Assembly (NCBI GenBank): GCA_963848525.1 | Contig: CAWKDZ010000001.1 | Coordinates: forward strand, 1-64,000 | Length of the DNA stretch: 64,000 nt | Source of the DNA: JACCTU01 sp963848525 | GTDB taxonomy: Bacteria > Actinomycetota > Thermoleophilia > Gaiellales > Gaiellaceae | Direction of reading: 5' to 3' | The notes under the pieces: generated by a model | What the model was told of the DNA's origin: nothing | Seen by the model: only the letters and a program-made list of their open reading frames with translations | Database searches by the model: none | Position numbers and translations under genes: made by a program | Shown here: piece after piece, positions 32,649 to 41,554 of the stretch | Position numbering within the stretch: the stretch's first letter is position 1 | Layout: each line of letters begins with the position of its first letter

Positions 32649-35600
32649 TACGCGACCGTAGCGACCTCTGGGGGCGCCGCGACGAATGGTAGGCGCGGTC
32701 CCGCGCAGACGACGTCGAGCGCCGGGCACCCGGCACACGCGTACTCGCTCGGCGTCGGACGAAACTCACCCGCACGAATGCGAGCGATTGTCGCGGACAG
32801 CTCGGCCTCGAGCTCCGAGACGTCGGCGCGCCGGAACGTCGTCAGCACCGGCTCGTCTGGCCGCTCGAGGAACTGGTAGGCGACCTCAACCTCGTCCGCT
32901 CCCGCGCGGAAGCAGGCAAGCGCGTAGACGAGTCGCTGGAGGCGGTAAGAGCGGGCGACGATCTCGTCCGGAGCTTCGCCCTCGAGCGCGTTCGTCTTGT
33001 AGTCGACGACGAGCGCGCGCTGGCCCTCGCGGTGGTACGCGTCGAGGTAGCCGTGCAGGAGCACGCCGTCGTGCTCGAACGTGAAGTGCGGCTCCTTCGC
33101 GACACCGCCGAGGTCGGCGATGCGCGCCGCGAGCTCGGAGCCGCAGTACGCGTCGAGCAGCGCGCCGATGCGCTCGATCTCGTCCGCGGTCACGTCCGGA
33201 TGCTCCGCCCGGACGCGCTCCTCCCACCCCGCCGGCCGAGCGGGCGCGGCGAGGTCGACGTGCTCGAGCTCCGCGTGGACGGCGCTCCCGATCGCCGTCC
33301 CGGCCAGCCCTTCGTGCCCTGGCGCGGCGACGTCGCGCGAGCGCATGCCCGCGACGCGCTCGGCGAAGTACCGGTACGAGCACGTCTCGAAGAGCGACAG
33401 GGCCGTGAACGAGAGCCGGCGCACGTGGTGGAGCGGCGGCACCGGGAGCGGGAGCAGCTCGGGCAGCGTCGGCGCCGGCGGCGGCAGCGGCGGCACGCTG
33501 CCCTCCGCGAACAGCTCGAGCTGGCCCTGCCCCACCGCCTCGCTCGGCTCTGGTTGTTGCTCCGGCTCCGGAGCGAAGCGGTCGAACCGCACCTGGATCC
33601 GCGCGGCGCCGCGCTCGAGCTCGACCGGCGCGCCGCCGGCCGCGCGCAGCTCCTCGGCCGCGTCGAGGCGCTCGAGCACCCAGCCCATCGGCGTCGAGCG
33701 GTCGGCGGTGCTCTCGCGGTCGATCGCGCCGGAGACGATCAAGCGGTCGATCGCCCGCGTCATCGCGACGTAGTACAGGCGTAGCCGCTCCGCGCGCTCC
33801 TCCGCCTCGCGCGCGGCGCGCACGTCCTCGTAGTCGAACGCACCGCGGCGCTTGCTCGTGGCCGGGTCCGCGACCTTGAACCCGAAGCGCCCGTCAGCGA
33901 GCGCGAGGATCTCGTCGCCGCCGGGCGGCGGCCGGTCGCGGCCGGCGTCCGCGACGACGACGACCTTGAACTCGAGCCCCTTCGCGCCGTGAATGGTCAG
34001 CAGGCGGACGGCGCCCGCGCCCTCCTCCTCGGCAACCGCTTCGAGCTCCTTTGCGCCGACGGCCTCCTGGTCGCGGACGAAGCGCACGAAGCCCTCGATG
34101 TCCGCGCCGCGCAGCTCCTCGTACGAGCGCGCGAGCCGCGCGAGCTTGCGCACGTTCGCGTAGCGGCGCGAGCCGTCCCACTGCGCGAGCACGGCGAGGT
34201 CGTAGTCGTGCGCGGCGACGATCTGCTCGCAGAGACGCTCGAGCGAGAGCCGCGGCAGCGCGCCGACGAGCCGTTCGTAGCGCTGGAGGAAGGCGCGCAG
34301 GAGCTGAACGTCGCGGGGATCGAGCTCGGGCGGCAGCGTCTTCTCGATCCCGGCGTAGAGCGGCCGCTTCGACGCTGCCCGGCGGATCAGCACGAGCGCG
34401 TCGTTCGAGACGCCGACGAACGGCGACGCGAGCACGGTCAGGAGCGCCTGGTCGTCGTAGCGGTTCTGGAGCAGGCGCAGATACGCGAGCAGGTCGGCGA
34501 CCTGCTGCTGGCCGAAGTACCCGCGGCCCGTTGCGCGGTACGTGGGCAGCCCGGCCAGGCGCAGCTCCTGCTCGTACGCCTCGGCGTCGGTGCCGGCCGC
34601 AAAGAGGAGCACGATCTCGCCGGGCGTCGCGGCGCCTTCGTCGACGAGCGCCCGCACGCGGCGCGCGATGTGGCGCGCCTCCGCGCGGCGCCAGTGAACG
34701 CCGCTGCCGGCGTACGTCTCCTTCTCGGTGATCAGGAGCTCGACCGGATGGCCGAAGACCGGGTCGGGGAACTCGCCGGACGCGGCGAGCGGCTGGAACC
34801 CGTCGCCGAACTCGTCCTCGAAGAGGAAATTGACCGCCGCGAGCACCTCGGGGCGCGAGCGGTAGTTGCGCACCAGCGCGAGCCCGCCGCCCTCGGCCGC
34901 GCGCCGCTCGCGGAAGACCTGGACGTCGGCGTGGCGGAAGCCGTAGATGGACTGGAACTCGTCGCCGACGAAGAAGAGCTCGGGCGCCGCCGGCCCGTCC
35001 GCGATCAGATCGATCAGGTCGCACTGGAGCCTGTTCGTGTCCTGGAACTCGTCGACCATGATCGCCTTGAAGCGCAGGTGCTCGCGCTCGCGGATCTCCT
35101 CGTGCGTTCGCAACAGGTCGCGCGCGGCGAGCTGGAGGTCCTCGAAGTCGAGCACGCCCTCGCGGCGCTTCGCGTCGTCGTAGGCGCGGCCGAAACCCTC
35201 GAGCAGTGTCTGCAGCAGGTCGCGGTCGCGGAGCGCGAGCTCGTCGAGCGCGGCCTGCTCGACGGCCGCCCGCGCCTCCTCGTACGTCGCAGCGCGCACG
35301 CCCTTGGCCTTGTGCGCGGAGAGGTCGACGAGCCGGTCCGCATGCGGCGGGTCGAGCACCTCGAGCAGCCGCGACGCGTTCGCGCGCGCGAGCTCGGTCG
35401 CGTCGCGGTCGTCGGCGAGGCAGCGCGCGGACTCGCGCAGCGTCTCGACACGCTCCGCGAGCGGCGCACGCTCGCCCAGCTCGAGCACGAGCGGCCGCCC
35501 CGCCGAGCGGAGCGTCTCGTGGATCCCTCCGAGCATGCGTCGCAGCGCGCGCGTGCCGTAGGTCGCGAGCAGCTGCAGCCGCGCCGGATCCTCGCCGGCG

Positions 35601-36010
35601 CAGAACTCCTCGAGCGCGGCGTCGAACGCCTCGCCGGCGAGCACCGCCGACTGCGCCTCGTCGAGCTCGCGGAAGCGCGGGTCGAGGCCGGCCTCGAACG
35701 GATACGTGCGCAGGAGCCGCGCGCAGAAGCCGTGGATGGTCGCGATCCAGGCGCCGTCGAGCTCGCGCGCGAGGTCGGTGCGCCCGCGCGCGCGGAGCTC
35801 GCGCCGGATCCGCGCGCGCAACTCGCCCGCAGCCTTGCGCGTGTACGTGATCACGAGCACGGAGCCCACGTCGAGCCCGCGCTCGCAGACGGCCCGGGCG
35901 AAGCGCTCGACCAGCACGGCCGTCTTGCCGGTGCCGGCGCCGGCGGAGAGGAAGACGCGTCCCTCCGCGTCGACGGCGCGCTGCTGCTCGGGGTTCGGCC
36001 GGAGGCTCAC
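32648..36010 (-). CDS. UvrD-like helicase with C-terminal PD-(D/E)XK nuclease (AddA/AdnB-like)
   Basis: 1120 residues. Helicase motifs: Walker A FLSAGAGTGKTAVLVERFA, Ia VITYTRKAAGELR, Walker B MVDEFQDTNRLQ, III VGDEFQSIYGFR, IV NYRSRPEVL, V TIHGAKGLEFKVVVV, VI LYYVAMTRAIDRL. The C-terminus is a RecB-family nuclease (VVDYKTNALEG) with one cysteine before it (FETCSYRYF) and three after (YACAGCPALDVVC), the spacing of an iron-sulfur staple. It unwinds and resects broken DNA with the AddB-like partner, whose stop it overlaps (GTGA). This is the AddAB/AdnAB pattern with Fe-S boxes on both subunits. Confidence 0.9.
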   Translation of the reverse strand: MSLRPNPEQQRAVDAEGRVFLSAGAGTGKTAVLVERFARAVCERGLDVGSVLVITYTRKAAGELRARIRRELRARGRTDLARELDGAWIATIHGFCARLLRTYPFEAGLDPRFRELDEAQSAVLAGEAFDAALEEFCAGEDPARLQLLATYGTRALRRMLGGIHETLRSAGRPLVLELGERAPLAERVETLRESARCLADDRDATELARANASRLLEVLDPPHADRLVDLSAHKAKGVRAATYEEARAAVEQAALDELALRDRDLLQTLLEGFGRAYDDAKRREGVLDFEDLQLAARDLLRTHEEIREREHLRFKAIMVDEFQDTNRLQCDLIDLIADGPAAPELFFVGDEFQSIYGFRHADVQVFRERRAAEGGGLALVRNYRSRPEVLAAVNFLFEDEFGDGFQPLAASGEFPDPVFGHPVELLITEKETYAGSGVHWRRAEARHIARRVRALVDEGAATPGEIVLLFAAGTDAEAYEQELRLAGLPTYRATGRGYFGQQQVADLLAYLRLLQNRYDDQALLTVLASPFVGVSNDALVLIRRAASKRPLYAGIEKTLPPELDPRDVQLLRAFLQRYERLVGALPRLSLERLCEQIVAAHDYDLAVLAQWDGSRRYANVRKLARLARSYEELRGADIEGFVRFVRDQEAVGAKELEAVAEEEGAGAVRLLTIHGAKGLEFKVVVVADAGRDRPPPGGDEILALADGRFGFKVADPATSKRRGAFDYEDVRAAREAEERAERLRLYYVAMTRAIDRLIVSGAIDRESTADRSTPMGWVLERLDAAEELRAAGGAPVELERGAARIQVRFDRFAPEPEQQPEPSEAVGQGQLELFAEGSVPPLPPPAPTLPELLPLPVPPLHHVRRLSFTALSLFETCSYRYFAERVAGMRSRDVAAPGHEGLAGTAIGSAVHAELEHVDLAAPARPAGWEERVRAEHPDVTADEIERIGALLDAYCGSELAARIADLGGVAKEPHFTFEHDGVLLHGYLDAYHREGQRALVVDYKTNALEGEAPDEIVARSYRLQRLVYALACFRAGADEVEVAYQFLERPDEPVLTTFRRADVSELEAELSATIARIRAGEFRPTPSEYACAGCPALDVVCAGPRLPFVAAPPEVATVA

Positions 36011-38913
36011 GCGCGCCGCACCCGGCACATCGGCCACAGGTCGCACCACTGCGGGCACTCGCCGCCCTTCGGGTCGTGGCGCACGTCGCCGCCGCGGATC
36101 CGCTGCGCGAGACCGCGCGCGGTCGTCCGCGCGTTCTCCACCTGCCCCCAGAACGCCTCGTCCTCGAGGTAGTCGGTCTTCGCGTAGCCGGGCAGAACGT
36201 CGTCCTGCGCGTCCGCGCGAAGCAGCCCCCTCGGCTTGCGCTCGCCGGCGAGCGGGCGGTAGACGCCGCCGAGCGGCTCGATCCCGATCAGGTCGCGCAG
36301 GACGAGCATGTAGAGCGGGATCTGGAGCCGGAGCTCCTTCTCGATCTGGCTCGCCGAGTGCGCGCTCTTGCCCGCCTTGTAGTCCTGCACGATCCCGCGC
36401 GTGCTGAACGGGTCGACGTCGATCCGGTCGATCTTCCCGCTCAGCGTCAGGCCGTCGCCGAGGTCGAGGCCGCGCTGGAGCTCCTGCGGCGAGCGCTCCA
36501 TCCCGAACGAGACCTCGAACCGCTTCGGCACGACCTGCGCCTCGGCGTCGGCCTCGAAGCGAACGAGCGCTTCCAGGTCGCGCCAGAGCGTCTGGTCGAG
36601 CTCGCGCCGCTGCATCGGCGTCATCTCCATGCGCACGCCCTCGAGCGCCTGGTCGAGGCAGGCACGCATCAGCCTCGCGGCGTCCTCGACGCGCTCCGGC
36701 GGGACGCGGTCCGAGCCGAGCTCCTTCGGCAGCGCGGTGAAGAACTTGTGCAGCGCGTTGTGCGCGACCGAGCCGCGGAGCTTCGGGTCGACTTCCGCGT
36801 CGATCGTCTTGGGATCGAGCAGGCGCTCGACGAACCAGGCCGAGGAGCAGTCGGCCATGCGCTCCAGCTCGGTGACGGGAAACGTCGTGCGCGCGCCGAG
36901 CGTCTCCAGCACGAGCGGGTGCTGCAGCTTCGTCGCGCGCTCGTGTGCGAACCGGGCGCGCGCGAGCTGCCGCTCCCAGCCGTTCGCGCGTGCGATGCCC
37001 TGGGCCTCGTCGGGCTGGTCGCGCGCGATCCCCGCGAGCGCGCGCAAGCGCTCGCGCTCCGTCGGCGCCTGCTCGAGCGGCCGGGTCAGCTCGTTGAGCC
37101 TGCGCCGGACGGTCGCGTGCTCGACGTCCTCGGCTGCGAAGAGCGCCTGCACCTCCTCCCAGAACGGGCTCGGCTCTCGCGGGCTCCCCTCGTCGGTGGC
37201 CGACTCGCGCACGAGGTACAGACGGCGCGTCGGTCGCGAGCAGGCCGTGTAGAAGAGGTAGCGGTCGCGGGCCACCGGGTCGGCCCGCTGGAGGCGGCCG
37301 CCGAGCCGCTCGCGCGCCTCGTCGTCGAGGAACGGCGACGCGTTCCCGCGCCGCGGCAGGCTGCCCTCCTCCAGACCGAGCACGAAGACCACGTCGAAGC
37401 GCGCCGTCCGCGCCCGCTCGAGGTCGAGGACCGCGATCATGCCCGGCTCCGGCCGGCCGCCGCGCAGCGTCACCCGTTCGAGCGTCGCGAGCACGTCCTC
37501 GCGGCTCGGCGGCTCGCCGACGAGCGACTGCCAGTCGTCGAGCTCGTCGAGCAGCCGCACGCAGCCGTCGTGGGCGCGCAGGTCGTCGGCCGCGTCCGCG
37601 TCGGCCGGCGGATCCTCGAGCCCGTGCGCCGCCTCGAGCATCCGGCGCGCGAGCGCGCGGACCGCATCGACCGGCGAGGCCTCGCTCCGCAGCGCCTCGA
37701 GTGGCCGCAGCGGAGCACCGCGGAGCTCCTGCACGACTTCCTCGACCCGCCCGGGCGCCGCGATCGCGCGACCGCGCAGCCGGCCCTCGACGAAGTCGAC
37801 GTGCGCACGCGTGAGCCCCGAGAACGGCGAGCGCAGGAACGTGAAGAGGTCGGCGCGGCTACCGCCGGTCCACGCGAAGCGCAGCAGCGCCAGCAGCGCG
37901 CGCCCGAAGGGCGTCTCCGGAAGTCGTGGCCGCGCGTCGAGCGCGTACGGGATCCCGAGCGTGGAGAAGACCGTCGCGATCGGCGCGCGCCAGCGCGGAA
38001 GCGTTGGGCAGACGACGCCGATCGCCTCGGGCGCCGTCCCGCTCCGAACGAGCGCGAGGATCTCGTCACCGACGAGCTCGAGCGCGCCCCGGACGCCTGC
38101 GCCCTCGAGGAACCAGATCGCTCCGGCGGGCGACGGAGGCCGCGCGGACGGTTGCTCGAAGAGGCCGCGCTCGAGGTGCGCGAGGGCCGGGTGCGCGACC
38201 TCCGCGTACGCGGGGGGCAGCTCCTCGATGCGGTCACGAGCGAGCGCTCCCAGGTCCTCGGCGGTCCGGCGCAGCGACGCGAACGCCGCGCGGCCCTGCT
38301 CGTAGGGGAGCGAGATGGTCACATCGGCGCGACCGGCGAGCGCCTCGAGCAGGGACCACTCCGCTGCAGTGAGGTCTTCGAACCCGTAGGCGAACACCGG
38401 CTCGCCGCTCCACGCCGTGAGGTCGCCTCGAAGACGCTCGACCGCAGCTGCCCGCCGACCCTCCCAGTCGGAGAGCCCGAGCGACTCGAGCTCGGCCCGG
38501 TAGGCGCCGTACAGGTGGGCGAGGTCGCCGCCGACGCGTTCGGGGTCGACGAGCGCGCCCTGGAGCTCGCGGATCGCCTCGCGGAGCGCCTCGGCGAACC
38601 CGGCGGAGCGCGCCGACGCCGAGAGCCCGTTCAGGGACGCGCGTGCGAGGGCACGGCGGAGAGCGAGTTGCTGCTGCGCGTCGGTTGCCAGACGGCGCGG
38701 CGGCGCGATGCGCTCGAACAGGTCCTCGAACGTCCCGATGCTCCCGCCGAAGACGCAGCCGCTGCGCGCGACGAGCTCGCGCTCGACCCGGTCGACGTCC
38801 GACCGGTTCGGCACGATCAACGTCGGCTCACGGTCCAGCGCGTCGAGGTAGCGCTCGAGGAGCAGCGCCACCTTGCCCGCGTTGGCAGGGCCGACCAGCA
38901 GGCTCAGACCCAC
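36007..38913 (-). CDS. AddB-like PD-(D/E)XK nuclease subunit
   Basis: 968 residues. The N-terminus keeps a P-loop-like GPANAGKVALLLERY, but the residue after Lys is Val rather than Ser/Thr, so ATPase action is doubtful, as in AddB. The middle holds remnant helicase segments (FDVVFVLGLEEGSLPR, YLFYTACSRPTRRLYLVRE). The C-terminal nuclease shows LSGKIDRIDVD and IVQDYKAGKS, with a cysteine before (MADCSSAWFVERLL) and three after (CPQWCDLWPMC) for a [4Fe-4S] staple. GTG 38913 follows TACGAT by 9 nt, giving the promoter for the six-gene operon. Confidence 0.88.
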   Translation of the reverse strand: MGLSLLVGPANAGKVALLLERYLDALDREPTLIVPNRSDVDRVERELVARSGCVFGGSIGTFEDLFERIAPPRRLATDAQQQLALRRALARASLNGLSASARSAGFAEALREAIRELQGALVDPERVGGDLAHLYGAYRAELESLGLSDWEGRRAAAVERLRGDLTAWSGEPVFAYGFEDLTAAEWSLLEALAGRADVTISLPYEQGRAAFASLRRTAEDLGALARDRIEELPPAYAEVAHPALAHLERGLFEQPSARPPSPAGAIWFLEGAGVRGALELVGDEILALVRSGTAPEAIGVVCPTLPRWRAPIATVFSTLGIPYALDARPRLPETPFGRALLALLRFAWTGGSRADLFTFLRSPFSGLTRAHVDFVEGRLRGRAIAAPGRVEEVVQELRGAPLRPLEALRSEASPVDAVRALARRMLEAAHGLEDPPADADAADDLRAHDGCVRLLDELDDWQSLVGEPPSREDVLATLERVTLRGGRPEPGMIAVLDLERARTARFDVVFVLGLEEGSLPRRGNASPFLDDEARERLGGRLQRADPVARDRYLFYTACSRPTRRLYLVRESATDEGSPREPSPFWEEVQALFAAEDVEHATVRRRLNELTRPLEQAPTERERLRALAGIARDQPDEAQGIARANGWERQLARARFAHERATKLQHPLVLETLGARTTFPVTELERMADCSSAWFVERLLDPKTIDAEVDPKLRGSVAHNALHKFFTALPKELGSDRVPPERVEDAARLMRACLDQALEGVRMEMTPMQRRELDQTLWRDLEALVRFEADAEAQVVPKRFEVSFGMERSPQELQRGLDLGDGLTLSGKIDRIDVDPFSTRGIVQDYKAGKSAHSASQIEKELRLQIPLYMLVLRDLIGIEPLGGVYRPLAGERKPRGLLRADAQDDVLPGYAKTDYLEDEAFWGQVENARTTARGLAQRIRGGDVRHDPKGGECPQWCDLWPMCRVRRA

Positions 38914-38981
38914 AGCCGACCCATCGTAGTTTCGGGTCCCGACGGATCCGGCCCCGCGTCGGCGCAAACTGCGGCAAAAAC

Positions 38982-39006
38982 CGAGGGCGGGGAGTTCCCG
39001 CCCTCG
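38982..39006 (-). terminator. Intrinsic terminator of the Cys4 protein gene
   Basis: CGAGGGCGGG and CCCGCCCTCG form a perfect 10-bp stem with a 5-nt loop, 6 bp beyond the stop at 39012. On the minus strand the stem is followed by GGTTTTTG, a proper T-run. It also lies upstream of the AddB promoter and insulates the two units. Confidence 0.8.
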
Positions 39007-39011
39007 AAGAC

Positions 39012-39209
39012 CTACGCCGCCGCCGTCTTCGGCCGGCGACCGCGTCTCGCCGCCGGTTGGCCCGGCATCTTGCCGGCGCACGCGTCGCAGAGATCCGCCT
39101 GCTTCGAGCCGCGGCGAGCGTCGTTGAAGTTGATCCGCATCACCGCGCCCTTTGACGCATCGATTTCGCTGCTGCAGTTGTCACAGACCAGCACGGTCTT
39201 TCGAGCCAA
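39012..39209 (-). CDS. Small four-cysteine (zinc-binding) protein
   Basis: 65 residues: VLVCDNCSSEIDASKGAVM, then NDARRGSKQADLCDACAGKM and a basic tail (PAARRGRRPK). Two Cys-x2-Cys pairs about 35 residues apart form a likely zinc ribbon, and the basic tail suggests nucleic-acid contact. Similar short proteins occur across actinobacteria, some joined to the Lsr2-like tail motif, but I do not assign a name. TTG 39209 is fixed by a strong AAGGAGG 5 nt upstream; a TAGAAT -10 lies at 39248-39243. It has its own terminator. Confidence 0.75.
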   Translation of the reverse strand: MARKTVLVCDNCSSEIDASKGAVMRINFNDARRGSKQADLCDACAGKMPGQPAARRGRRPKTAAA

Positions 39210-39268
39210 GTTTTCCTCCTTGGGGGCCGTCGGAGCGCGTCCATTCTAACGGAATAGCTCTGCGTAAT

Positions 39269-40291
39269 CTACGCCGCCGCGCGTGCGCTGCGATTCTGCC
39301 AGGAGCGCAGGAGGCCGAGCAGGGCGCGTTCCTCCGGCTCGAGGTCGGAGTCCCGGGCAGAGACGACGCGCAAATGCCGGGGCCGGTAATCGTCGAGCGT
39401 TCGGCCCTCCAGATACTGCTCGATCACCGGCGGGCTGATGTACGACGCGCGGCAGACGGCGGGCGTATTGCCGAGCTTCTCCGACACCGAGCGGCACATC
39501 GCGGTGACGGCTTTCTTCGCCTCCGGCTCGGTCTCGGCGACTCCGCGCTCCGCGAGCGTCACCGCGGCCAGCAGGGTCCCGCCCCAGGTGCGGAAGTCCT
39601 TGACGGTGAACTCCTCGCCCATCTGCCCGCGGACGTACTCGTTCAGGTGCTTCTCGGTCAGGTTCGCCAGGGCGCCGTCGCCGTTGCGAAAGCGAAACAG
39701 GCGGCCGCGGCCCTGGAGCTCGCAGAGCTCCTGGATCGCCGCGGCCAGCTCGCTGTCGACGAGCACCGTGCGCACCCAGACCTGGTGCTTGGCGCGGAAG
39801 TCGAGCTTGATCCGGCCGCCCCGCACCTTCACGTGGCTCGGCCGGAGGGTGGTGATCCCGTAGGTCCGCGACTCCTTCGCGTAGCGCTCCGAGCCGGGTC
39901 GGAACCAGCCGAGGTTGATCAGCCGCAGGGCGATCGCCGCGACCCGCTCGCGGTCGAGGTGGTCGCGGTCCATGTCCTCGGACATCGCCGCCCGGATCGC
40001 GGGCAGCCGCTCGCCGAAGCGGACGAGCTTTTCGAACTTCGCCTGCTCCTGCCGGGCCCGGTAGTCGGGGTGGTAGAGGTACTGCTTGCGACCGGCCTTG
40101 TCGACGCCGGTCGCCTGGAGCTTCGCCCCCGGGCGAGGCGAGATCCAGACGTCCCGCCACGCGGGCGGGATCCGCAGCGCCTCGATCCGTTCCAGCTTCT
40201 CGGGATCGGTCAGCTCGCGACCGCTCGCGTTGACGTACCGGAAGCCCCGACTCTTCGAGCCGCGGCGGCGCCACCCTCCCCTTCGTGCCAC
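39269..40291 (-). CDS. DNA topoisomerase IB (poxvirus-like)
   Basis: 340 residues. N-terminal fold RGFRYVNASGRELTDPEKL; catalytic-domain motifs GWFRPGSERYAKESRTYGIT, the KVRGGRIKLDFRAKHQVWVR beta hairpin, VKDFRTWGGTLLAA with the active Arg, and the catalytic tyrosine in CRASYISPPVIEQYL. It relaxes supercoils through a 3'-phosphotyrosine link and needs no ATP. Many actinobacteria keep this accessory enzyme. GTG 40291 is the most upstream family-consistent start. Divergent, 42 bp away, from the dehydrogenase gene. Confidence 0.92.
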   Translation of the reverse strand: MARRGGWRRRGSKSRGFRYVNASGRELTDPEKLERIEALRIPPAWRDVWISPRPGAKLQATGVDKAGRKQYLYHPDYRARQEQAKFEKLVRFGERLPAIRAAMSEDMDRDHLDRERVAAIALRLINLGWFRPGSERYAKESRTYGITTLRPSHVKVRGGRIKLDFRAKHQVWVRTVLVDSELAAAIQELCELQGRGRLFRFRNGDGALANLTEKHLNEYVRGQMGEEFTVKDFRTWGGTLLAAVTLAERGVAETEPEAKKAVTAMCRSVSEKLGNTPAVCRASYISPPVIEQYLEGRTLDDYRPRHLRVVSARDSDLEPEERALLGLLRSWQNRSARAAA

Positions 40292-40333
40292 TCGTCCGGT
40301 GTAACCCGCGGCTCTCCCCCATAATCCCTCGCC

Positions 40334-41404
40334 GTGGACACCCGGACGATCGTGGTGCTCGAGGGCGACCAGACCGGGCAGGAGCTGCTCGAGGAGGCGC
40401 TGCGGCCGCTCCACCCCGACGTGATCGGCCTGGAGCTCGAGTTCCCGCGCTTCGACCTCTCGCTCGAGAAGCGGCGCGAGACGAAGAACGCGGTCGTGTA
40501 CGAGGCGGCGGCGGCGGTCCGCGAGCACGGGCTCGGGCTGAAGGCGGCGACGATCACGCCGGAGGAACAAGGTGACGTCGGCTCGCCGAACCGGATCCTG
40601 CGCGAAGAGATCGGCGGCCGCGTGATCGTGCGCACCGGGCGGCGCATCCCCGGCATCGTCCCGATCGGCGGCGTGTTCGCACCGATCTCCGTCGTCAGGA
40701 TGGCGGTCGGCGACGCTTACGGCGCGAAGGAGTGGCGCGAAGGCGAGGGCGACGACGAGGTCGCGTTCCGGACCGAGCGGATCGAGCGCCGGATCTGCCG
40801 CTCGGTCGCGGAGTACGCGTTCCGCCTTGCCGAGCGGACGAACGCACGCGTGTTCGGCGGGCCGAAGTACACCGTCTCGCCGACGTACGAAGGGATGCTG
40901 AAGGAGGAGATGGACGCGGCCGCCGAGCGCCACGCCGACGTCCCCTACGAGCCGCAGCTGATCGACGCGACGTTCGCGCTGCTGATGGCACGCGCGTCCG
41001 AGCCGCTCGTGATCCCGTCGCTGAACCGCGACGGCGACATCCTCTCCGACTTCGTCCTGCCGCTGTTCGGCTCGATCGCGGGCTCGGAGTCACTGCTCGT
41101 CGCCTTCGACGAGAACTACGTACCGCGCGCGCTGATGGCCGAGGCCGCGCACGGGACCGCGCCCGCGCTCGAGGGCAAGAACATCGCGAACCCGATGGCG
41201 ATGATCCTCGCCGCGGGGGCGCTGCTCGTGCACGGCGACGAGCAGGCGCAGCAGGCGGCGCGGGCGATTCGCGAGTCGTGTCTCGAGGCCGTCGCCGACG
41301 GTCAGCGCACGGCTGACCTGGGCGGGCACCTGAGCACGACGGAGTTCACAGACGAAGTGATCCGTCGAACGCGAACGAAGCTCGAAGTCTGGGCGGCGCT
41401 CTAG
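40334..41404 (+). CDS. Isocitrate/isopropylmalate dehydrogenase-family enzyme
   Basis: 356 residues of the beta-decarboxylating dehydrogenase fold: VVLEGDQTGQELLEEAL at the N-terminus, NRILREEIGGRVIVRTGRRI in the substrate region, the helix and metal-binding NRDGDILSDFVLPLFGSIAG, and the adenine-binding EAAHGTAPALEGKNIANPMA. The usual R-x4-R substrate set is only partly apparent. In this family substrate choice cannot be told by eye; NAD-isocitrate, D-malate or a homologue are possible. GTG 40334 follows CATAAT by 8 nt. Monocistronic. Confidence 0.85.
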   Translation: MDTRTIVVLEGDQTGQELLEEALRPLHPDVIGLELEFPRFDLSLEKRRETKNAVVYEAAAAVREHGLGLKAATITPEEQGDVGSPNRILREEIGGRVIVRTGRRIPGIVPIGGVFAPISVVRMAVGDAYGAKEWREGEGDDEVAFRTERIERRICRSVAEYAFRLAERTNARVFGGPKYTVSPTYEGMLKEEMDAAAERHADVPYEPQLIDATFALLMARASEPLVIPSLNRDGDILSDFVLPLFGSIAGSESLLVAFDENYVPRALMAEAAHGTAPALEGKNIANPMAMILAAGALLVHGDEQAQQAARAIRESCLEAVADGQRTADLGGHLSTTEFTDEVIRRTRTKLEVWAAL

Positions 41405-41516
41405 GCACGCGCTCTGCCCAGAACTCGACGAATGCCTCAGCCAGCACGGCGGTTTCCTCAACTGCGTGCGCTGGTTCGATTTCGGCCGGGCATCCCCCCG
41501 CGAACCGGATCGAGAA

Positions 41517-41544
41517 GGTGGAGCGGGCCTGCGCCCGCTCCACC
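41517..41544. terminator. 12-bp hairpin downstream of the secreted protein gene
   Basis: GGTGGAGCGGGC (41517-41528) and GCCCGCTCCACC (41533-41544) form a perfect stem with a CTGC loop. It lies 10 bp past the stop of the minus-strand gene at 41555, followed on that strand by TTCTC. Between it and the dehydrogenase stop (41404) nothing else is seen. Confidence 0.6.
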
Positions 41545-41554
41545 TCTCGTAGGG

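Noticed and set aside
33989..36172. Long open frames antisense to the helicase-nuclease genes (also 36076-39249)
   Set aside because: Low-complexity antisense frames over clearly conserved genes; no domain character.
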